Shown in pieces: positions 57,034 to 64,000 of a DNA stretch of 64,000 nt. The stretch is from contig OZ020592.1 of the NCBI GenBank assembly GCA_963971535.1, positions 56,238,836 to 56,302,835 of the forward strand, read 5' to 3'. The DNA is from Notolepis coatsorum. Its lineage: Eukaryota; Chordata; Actinopteri; Aulopiformes; Paralepididae. The position numbers and the translations under genes were made by a program. The notes under the pieces are model-generated. The model made no database searches. It saw only the letters and a list, made by a program, of their open reading frames with translations, and was not told the DNA's origin. The stretch's first letter is position 1. Each line of letters starts with the position of its first letter.

Positions 57034-57618
57034 AAAATACCTGTAAATCACAGTATATGGGTACAGGACATAGCTTTTCTTATAACACTAAGTATAAGTT
57101 ATATTTAATATAAATATAAATAAATGCATATACAACATATTCTCAAGATGGATCACTCTGATTAGAAAAGAAAACCCACAACTAAAGTGTACATAAATAG
57201 CCACTATTTTTAATATATACAATAAATATACATGGATTTACAGTTACACAAATGGATGTACGATATAAACTGGAATAGCGAACAATATCATGTGTTGTTG
57301 TGATACATCTAGGGCTGCCGCTGTATTGATGTTTTCCTTACCGCACAAATTTGCGAAATATTTCCTACCGCTGCGGTTACCGCAAAAAAAAAAGGTTTGA
57401 ATGCTTTTTTTTCTTTTTTTTTAGTAGTCTACTCTTTATAGCATATAGCCTGCCTCTAGTCTAAATGTCTATATTTAGAGGATGACTTTGCAGCATGAAT
57501 ATTGTTTGGGATTCGGCAAGCATGCATTCGTTATTGAAAGTGAAACACTGATTCGAAGTCCCCTCTGGTCGTGCGCCGTTCACTCGGTGTCGCAGGCAGG
57601 GGTGGTAGCGCCCGGCGG

Positions 57619-57944
57619 TTCTGGAACGTTGGTGATGATGTCATAGTAGAACCTTCTAGAACCTCTAACATTCCTATTTAAGCATTCTGTTTAGCTTTCT
57701 AGTAATGTCCACCTTCCATTGGGGGAGCCTGCTCCACACTCCTCATCTGGAGTAAGAGGGGAGGAGAGAGGGGTGATGGATAAGGAGAGAGGGGTGATGG
57801 ATAAGGGGAGAGGGATGAGGGGGAGAGGTGAATGAGGAGAGAGGGATGAGGGGGAGAGGTGAATGAGGAGAGAGGGATATTATTCAGTTCATATATTCAG
57901 TTCATCAATGACATGATTGTAAAGCTGCACACATTCCATGATAG
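57619..57944. repeat. Segment shared with 59331-60338
   Basis: It begins with TTCTGGAACGTTGGTGATGA and ends near GCTGCACACATTCCAT. It contains a purine-rich tandem repeat (GAGAGAGGGATGAGGGGGAG type) duplicated once more here than at 60240. This copy has no hAT insert, so it is the empty site for 59415-60123. Confidence 0.9.
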
Positions 57945-58297
57945 ACTCTTTATAGCATATAGCCTGCCTCTAGTCTAAATGTCTATCTTTAGAGGATGAC
58001 TTTGCAGCATGAATATTGTTTGGGATTCGGCAAGCATGCATTCGTTATTGAAAGTGAAACACGGATTCGAAGTCTCCCCTCTGGTCATGCGCCGTTCTCT
58101 CAGTGTCGCAGGCAGGGGTGGTAGCGCCCGGCAGTTAGCCCCCCGACCCTTTCTTCTTATTATAAAGTTACTACTTATGATTAACAAAGGCATTCGTTTT
58201 GTGGCATTAACGTTATATAGTTACACTTACACGTTCAATAACATCAGCGTATTTACCGGACCATAGCAAGGCAAGCATTTGCTCAGAGCGTGCTGAG

Positions 58298-58337
58298 TTG
58301 TGCCCATTCTGCGGTCTGTTAATAAAGTTTTCAATCA
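58298..58337 (+). mobile_element. LINE-A tip of about 40 bp
   Basis: GCCCATTCTGC then TGTTAATAAAGTTTTCAATC matches the extreme 3' end of LINE-A, with almost no tandem tail. Confidence 0.75.
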
Positions 58338-59330
58338 GACAAGTGTATAGAACGAAGGGCTTTTATTATAACATTTGTTGCAGTAAAATCATTATGCCTC
58401 GTTTAGTACTCCTGAGGAGCGATGGTAGTCCACTCCGGCGGGGAGCTAACGTTATTAGCTTTGTTGTGAGCTCTGATCAATGGCTGACATTCAGGAAGTT
58501 AAAAAACGAATAAGCGCTTGCCGATTGGTGGTAACAGCAGAGGCGGTGCAAGCGGTGTGACGTAATTGGCAGAATCGACTGTCAATCAAAATTGTTGTTG
58601 CATTGCTTTGGTTGAGAGTATTATTATAAAAAACAGCGGTGATGCGGTATTCAGCTAAACTCTGCGGTGGGCGTGATGTAACAGCGGTAATGCGGTAACC
58701 GCGGCAGCTCTAGCATACATCTATGGTAATTTAACATTATATTCTTGTAGCCAAATGAATCCTGTGACGAGGCTTAAAATTGATTTTGTCCCAACCCCAG
58801 ACCCATAGTTCACAAATCGAATTAAAATGTTATCGCTGGATGTGCATTGTCAATCTCCTGACCCGTTAGTCATAGTCACAACATTTGCTGTGATTATTGA
58901 TGACCCTTGGAAGGAGAAACATGTTGATTTTGGTTACCCTGTAACCTTTCTTCTAGTACCTCCATTATGGATTAATAGCCTGGTCTGTTGACATTTGCAA
59001 TATCAGCAACTGTTGATGAAGATTAAGTACTTTAACATTTTAAACCAGCAATCTGAGGGACACAGAGCAGCATAACTGGACCACTTTAACAACCTTCAGG
59101 TCAATATATCGAGGGTTGAATGCACTGGAATACAAGAACACCCTATAGAATATGTACTGTACTTTTACCTTTGAAACTTAATACAGTACTGTAGTGATTG
59201 TAATGGTACATAATTCACCCACGGACCTATTGTTAGGAACATTCTAGAAAATGTGTGCCGCCCGAACATTCTGGAACGTGTGTGATGATGTCACGGCAGT
59301 ACATTCTAGAACCTTATTTTTGCCCGATCA

Positions 59331-60338
59331 TTCTGGAACGTTGGTGATGATGTCATAGTAGGACCTTCTAGAACCTCTAACGTTCCTATTTAAGCATTCT
59401 GTTTAGCTTTTTAGTAGAGCTGGGCCGTTAACGTGCTGCGTTAACGCTATACTAGTATCGCGCGATAATATAATTAACGCATTAATCTAAAAAAATTTAA
59501 AAAAAAATAAATAAAATTTACCTTTATTTACCCAGGGTAGGTTCGCTGAGCACAGATGCTCTTTTTCAGGAACGCCCTGCTTCACATTCACACAGTTCCA
59601 TTCACACCTGGGAGCTGCCCAGTACAACCACAGTTGACACCATTGGCCACTGAGCAACTCCACTGGAGCAGTTGACTGTTTGTTGTCACATAGTTCAAGT
59701 TTGAAATGATTCTTTCTGTTTTGCTCCTGAGAGTGTGCTAGATACTGTACTGTACTGGTAATATTATTTATTTGTGTTAACTTCTGAATAAAACAACTTA
59801 TTAAACACAAGTACATCTTATTGAACATTATTTTGATATTTCATTACCAATTATCATAGCAAAACAGCTTTTTCAAACAGTCTGTAATGCATTTTGGAAA
59901 CGGGAGATGGGCTCATGGTGTAATGGGCCACCTGGCCTGAGAAACATAAGGAGGAAAGAAAAAGTTCTGGTCATTATTACGGTAAAACACACATATTTTG
60001 AATGCCTTCTGCAGTTTTTTTTTTTTTTTTTTTTGAGCCATTTTAATCTAGATTAATCTAGATTAAATCCAGGATTGCAGATAGATTAATCTAGATTAAA
60101 ACATTAATCTATGCCCACCTCTACTTTTTAGTAATGTCCACCTTCCATTGGGGGAGCCTGCTCCACACTCCTCATCTGGAGTAAGAGGGGAGGAGAGAGG
60201 GGTGATGGATAAGGAGAGAGGGGTGATGGATAAGGGGAGAGGGATGAGGGGGAGAGGTGAATGAGGAGAGAGGGATATTATTCAGTTCATATATTCAGTT
60301 CATCAATGACATGATTGTAAAGCTGCACACATTCCATA
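59331..60338. repeat. Second copy of the 325-bp segment, with hAT insert
   Basis: It is the same sequence as 57619-57944, interrupted by the MITE at 59415-60123. Upstream, 59230-59380 contains three diverged repeats of the ATTCTGGAACG and TGATGATGTCA words, so the segment may derive from a local tandem array. Confidence 0.88.
59415..60123. mobile_element. hAT MITE with GTTAACG and TCTAGATTAATC motifs
   Basis: The ends TAGAGCTGGGC and GCCCACCTCTA are near-inverse. The 8-bp duplication CTTTTTAG is at 59407-59414 and 60124-60131, and the empty site is at 57619-57944. The right end has repeated AATCTAGATTAA palindromes. The interior holds a fragment of the SINE-like body seen at 50390. Confidence 0.95.
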
Positions 60339-60702
60339 ATGCTCACTTTAGTCCAAAAACATAAATCAGACCTCTTTCATTGTCACTCATGTCCTGTCTT
60401 GGGTTGACCTGTGTCGTCTGTGAGGGCAGTAACATCTCCAGCACACCTCATTCTGTGAAAAGAAAACACAAAAAGCTGAGTATTAGCTAAGCATAGACGG
60501 ATAATAATAATAGTTCATTTATGGAGCATCTTTCATACATAAAATGCAGCTCAAAGTGGATTTTATTGACAACAAACATAACAACTTTGACAGATCAACA
60601 TTTGTATTTGCCTTGTCAGGGATAAAACAAAAAGTCCAGGACTTATTTACATCGTTGTCCCTGTTGTTACTGGTTTCAAGTGGCACTATGGCATCTGAAG
60701 TG
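60339..60702. other. Intronic DNA, nothing recognised
   Basis: Mostly unique. A TAATAATAATAG word and GCAGCTCAAAGTG near 60500-60556 may be a worn L2 tip. Confidence 0.4.
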
Positions 60703-60713
60703 CATCGAGCATT

Positions 60714-60932
60714 TTTTCTTTTTTTTTTTAAACTTTATTTTTTAGTGTTTATCGCTTTTTCTGGTCAAGCATAAACAGGTTGAAATGGGATGTAGAGCAG
60801 GGGAAGACATTCTGAGAAATGACGGCGGGTCCGGGAATCGAACTCGTGTCCCCCAGATCCGTGACGAGCACGGTTTTCCCCGACGCAGAGATAGCGCCGA
60901 GATATGCGGTGAGCTACGGGAGCTCCCCCCAT
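60714..60932 (-). mobile_element. tRNA-type SINE, family S2
   Basis: The reverse strand has GTAGCTCACCGCATAT (A-box-like) and GAGTTCGATTCCCGGACCC (B box), then AGAATGTCTTCCCC as in the copy at 22096, and an A-rich tail. Target duplication CATCGAGCATT lies at 60703-60713 and 60933-60943. Confidence 0.92.
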
Positions 60933-61164
60933 CATCGAGCATTCTTAGTGCATGTAGTAGTATTCTGTTGTCAGTTAGCCAGTTCTTTATACTATCAATG
61001 GTGGTCACTGCATTACATCTATAACTATAACTGTCCTTGTTGGTCATCATTTCCACTGTTATGCACCTGGCTTGCGGTAACGTTGCGGTAACGTTGCTGA
61101 TGAGATGAGGAACTAGCTGGCTCTACTAGTACTAGCCCTGCTATCAATCCAGTCCAGAGTATAA

Positions 61165-61275
61165 GCTAACGTTATGATACAGAAAGCTAACGTTATGATG
61201 CAGAAAGCTAACGTTATGATGCAGAAAGCTTATGTTATGATACATAAGGCTAACGTTATGATGCAGAAAGCTAAC
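61165..61275. repeat. 21-bp tandem repeat (GCTAACGTTATGATGCAGAAA)
   Basis: About five units with small variations. AACGTT palindromes recur every 21 bp. Confidence 0.93.
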
Positions 61276-61442
61276 AAGGTTGTCATTCGAGAGGTAGGGT
61301 CTGTGTCTTTTCGGAGCAGACACGAGAGCCCGGATATACGCTAGCTAGTTGGCAGTCAAAGTCAAATGTTAGCAAACTAATAGTTTGGTCTACGTTTCTA
61401 ATACATGCCGTCAAATATTATGTCTTTATGAATTGACCTTAC

Positions 61443-61641
61443 CTTTGAGCAAACATAAGTGTCCATGGTAATGGTCTTCACATTCAGTTGTGTATGTGGT
61501 CGACGACACAGCAGAATCCATCGCTTGCATTTGTCGAGTTGTCTTTTGGGCTTCGGAAAAGGTATGAAATACTCCTCCATCCAGTCTTTCAGGGTACCTG
61601 GTGTCTGAATTACAGGTACCCCACGCACAGCGTTTCACCAT
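61443..61641 (-). pseudogene. THAP-domain first exon, frameshifted
   Basis: The reverse-strand ATG at 61641 gives MVKRCAWGTCNSDTRYPERL. Then, in the next frame, FIPFPKPKRQLDKCKRWILL, CRRPH, QLNVKTI and TYVCSK follow. Together this is the first half of a THAP zinc finger of the type common in fish (C-x4-C, FIPFPKP, CxRW, RPHSQLNV, YVCSKHF). A single-base change near the Gly-Gly-Val segment separates the frames. The exon ends at a good donor (AAAG then GTAAGG, border at 61443). Downstream exons are not seen. It lies antisense in the last NFE2L1 intron. Confidence 0.75.
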
Positions 61642-62302
61642 CAGATATTAGGTAGATAATAACATATAAACTGAACTCTTCACAGTGGTTTCGATCACAC
61701 AACAAGGACATGCCATAGTGGACCTATTGCTATACCTATGCATTAAAAACATGTATTAATACATTTCCATAATTGGCCATTGAAATAAGCCCTATCTCCT
61801 TTCATATCTCATGAGCCGTTTATCAAAGAGGTGTCAATGAACTCAGTACAGACTACTACTTTCATTGGTATGCGTAGTAGCTGTCGCCTGGTGGAGATGT
61901 GTGCTTTACTGAGCGCACCTTTCTAGTTAACGATGCATGGTTTCAACTTGATAACAAAATGTTTACAGGGACCACCACGTTTCATTTCCTGTCAGTTGTT
62001 GATATTAGCAAACTCATTCAACAGCAGCTATTCCCTAGCAATGCAATTCCACTGAAACTGTCTACATAGAAGGACTAAATGTTTGTTTTTTCTTTTCACA
62101 GACATGCAAACAGACCCTATTGACTTCCACTAGCATTTTCTAACTTTCTTCTTCCAATATCTAAAAACACTGGTGTCTATGCTTTAGATGGATTGTAATG
62201 ATGACTTCCAATTTGTCGGACTGATGCTGCATTCGATTATAACTCTGAGGTCGTAAATTCCAACTTCCTGATAGGACAAATGTAGCAACAACATCGGGAA
62301 TT
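61642..62302. other. Intronic DNA, nothing recognised
   Basis: Unique-looking sequence with short open frames only. Confidence 0.4.
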
Positions 62303-64000
62303 ACCCGCAAAAAACTAAAACAAAAGGCTGGCTGCCACAAAACACAAGTCACATCTAGAGACCTCAAAACCTACTCTAGCGAGGCCTTCAACCTTGAACT
62401 GGAGAGTCTGGACTGGTCAGATGAACTCAATGGTACACTGGCTGAAGAAACATGGCTTGGTTTCAAAACCAAATTCTCAACAATACTAAACGACATGGCC
62501 CCCCTAAGAACCACCAGGGTAAAAAATCGCGCGGAGCCGTGGATGCACTCCGAAATACTGGCCGCTATGAAAACCAGAGACAAAAAATGCTCTGAGTTTC
62601 GTAAAAGTCAGTCAAAGCTTACTAAAAGCACGAGCAGTGAACTCCAAGCCCACGTGACTGAACTCAAACTAGAAAGAAACAGACTAAGAAACGACGTAAA
62701 CTCCATGATCAAAACTGCAAAAAAGAATTTCATCAATGACAAAACTGAGGAAAACAAAAACAAACCACGTGAACTTTGGAAATTACTCAATAATCAACTA
62801 GGATGCAGTAAAAAACTTAAAACCAGATTCTCAAACATAAACATAAAAACGGACAACACGCTCATCACAGACAAGCTGGATGTAGCCAATTACTTAAACA
62901 TTTTCTTCACAAACATAGCCACAACACTGGTAAACAAACTACCCTCCCACTCAGGGCTTTATGGGGTAGAACACATAGTAGCTTACTACAAAAACCTAGG
63001 GGTCCGCAAGGACGACTTCAAGCTGGAAATGGTAACAACAGATGAGGTACTCAATAAACTGAGCGCCCTCCAACCTAACAAGGCCACTGGCCATGACAAC
63101 ATCCCCTCCAAATTCCTCAGAGACTCAGCAGCCGCCATCACCCCAATCATCACACACATAATAAACCTCTCCATAAAACAGGGACACGTCCCCAAGGACT
63201 TCAAAATTGCGAGGGTGACCCCTCTGCACAAAAAGGGCAGCAAATTAGACCCAGGCAACTACCGCCCTGTTTCTATTCTTACTTCCATCTCGAAAGTCAT
63301 GGAAAAAATTGTCTACGAACAGGTCGAAAAGTACCTAGTGGAAAAAAATCTAATCTACGAATTCCAATCTGGCTTCAGAACATCCCACTCCACTGACACA
63401 TGCCTTCTCTATTTGAATGACCACATCAAACAAGAGGTGGACGCAGGCAAATACTGCGGCATGGTCATGCTGGACCTACAAAAGGCCTTTGACACGGTCA
63501 ATCACTCCATTCTGATTGACAAGCTAAAAGCAATTGGTTTTGATAGTCTATCAGTGAGCTGGATGCAATCCTACCTTGAGGGGAGGGAACAGATGGTGGA
63601 GGTAAACGGTACCCTATCCCCCCCCCTCACAGTGAGCTGTGGTGTTCCACAAGGAAGCATACTAGGACCGCTACTGTTCCTAATTTATGCAAATGACATG
63701 TCGTCAGCTTGTGACTGCAACTTGTTCCTGTTTGCGGACGACTCAGCCCTGCTGGTCTCTGACAAGAACAAGTTACAGGTTGAAAAAACCCTCAGCTCGG
63801 AACTAGGCAGAATCTGCATATGGCTCGCTGATAACAAACTATCATTACACATGGGCAAAACAGAGTCCATTCTCTTCGGTTCAAATAACAAACTCAGCAA
63901 GACCGACGGCTTCTCAGTTACAGTGGGTGACAATATTGTAACAAGGAAAGATGAAATTACCTACCTGGGTTCCATCCTAGAGGCTAATCTCTCCTGTGAC
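62303..64000 (+). mobile_element. LINE-A copy 6, open frame running off the window
   Basis: From ACCCGCAAAAAACTAAAAC at 62303 the frame stays open for about 566 codons to the window edge. It has the linker ([26 protein letters not shown]), [39 protein letters not shown] with the first catalytic Asp, [14 protein letters not shown] and FADDSALLV with the catalytic pair, then [11 protein letters not shown] and [14 protein letters not shown]. The C run has the in-frame length of 9. It starts after the endonuclease domain, so it is 5' truncated, yet it is the best preserved RT in the window. Confidence 0.93.

Larger units (their letters stand above)
57310..58712. mobile_element. hAT-type MITE with GCGGTAACCGC motifs, internally rearranged
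   Basis: The left end is TAGGGCTGCCGC and the right end is GCGGCAGCTCTA. The flanks GATACATC and GCATACAT are offset but related. GCGGTTACCGC and GCGGTAACCGC palindromes occur near the ends. Inside, a ~190-bp segment is present twice (57431-57620 and 57945-58136), separated by a 325-bp segment that also occurs at 59331. A LINE-A tip (58298-58337) is inserted too. Confidence 0.8.

Noticed and set aside
54516-64000. Final NFE2L1 exon (Neh6, CNC-bZIP)
   Set aside because: No DSGLS, CNC or basic-leucine sequence was found in any frame, so it lies beyond the window.

Overview
The window is teleost fish nuclear DNA, judged from gene structure and repeats. Two vertebrate genes lie head to tail on the + strand. 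A complete CDK5RAP3 ortholog has 14 coding exons between 17361 and 39455 and encodes a predicted 502 aa. It is followed by the first four coding exons of an NFE2L1 (Nrf1) ortholog, 43223-54515, whose last CNC-bZIP exon lies beyond the window. The same two genes are close neighbours in human (17q21), so this is conserved synteny.

Layout. 1-4480: CT-rich minisatellite (CTCTAACTCTGT-type units) carrying one LINE copy and one solo LTR. 4480-12700: intergenic DNA with MITEs and LINE 3' ends. 12717-13994: seven exons of a 5'-incomplete Harbinger-type Myb/SANT-like protein. 14021-14788: an element with TTAA-type ends holding one THAP-domain exon on the - strand. 15203-17073: a LINE copy ending just before the CDK5RAP3 promoter. 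17361-39455: CDK5RAP3, whose introns 5, 6 and 7 are swollen by nested transposons. 39514-40209: an antisense LINE inside the probable CDK5RAP3 3' UTR. 42230-43222: NFE2L1 promoter and 5' UTR. 43223-64000: NFE2L1 with introns full of hAT MITEs, TTAA elements and SINEs. At 62303-64000 a LINE copy is open across its whole visible length.

The repeat landscape is the most striking part. One LINE family (called LINE-A here; CR1/L2/Rex1-like, with a CAAT or CATT tandem tail) occurs at least nine times. hAT MITEs with TAGGGCTG- or TAGGGATG-like ends carry clean 8-bp target duplications and family-specific palindromic subterminal motifs. piggyBac-like elements with CACTTTGAGTGCC ends sit in TTAA. The insertions are stacked: an L2 LINE (22699-29400) holds a piggyBac-like element (24150-29079), which holds a SINE and a LINE-A copy, which holds a hAT MITE (27401-28121). 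Empty-site copies elsewhere in the window confirm several junctions.

The two host genes act in proteostasis. CDK5RAP3 is the substrate adaptor of the ER UFM1 ligase. NFE2L1 is an ER-anchored transcription factor that restores proteasome expression. I found no bacterial-type system and no CRISPR array. I also found no convincing new multi-gene system; the unusual content is transposon architecture pressed against host splice sites.
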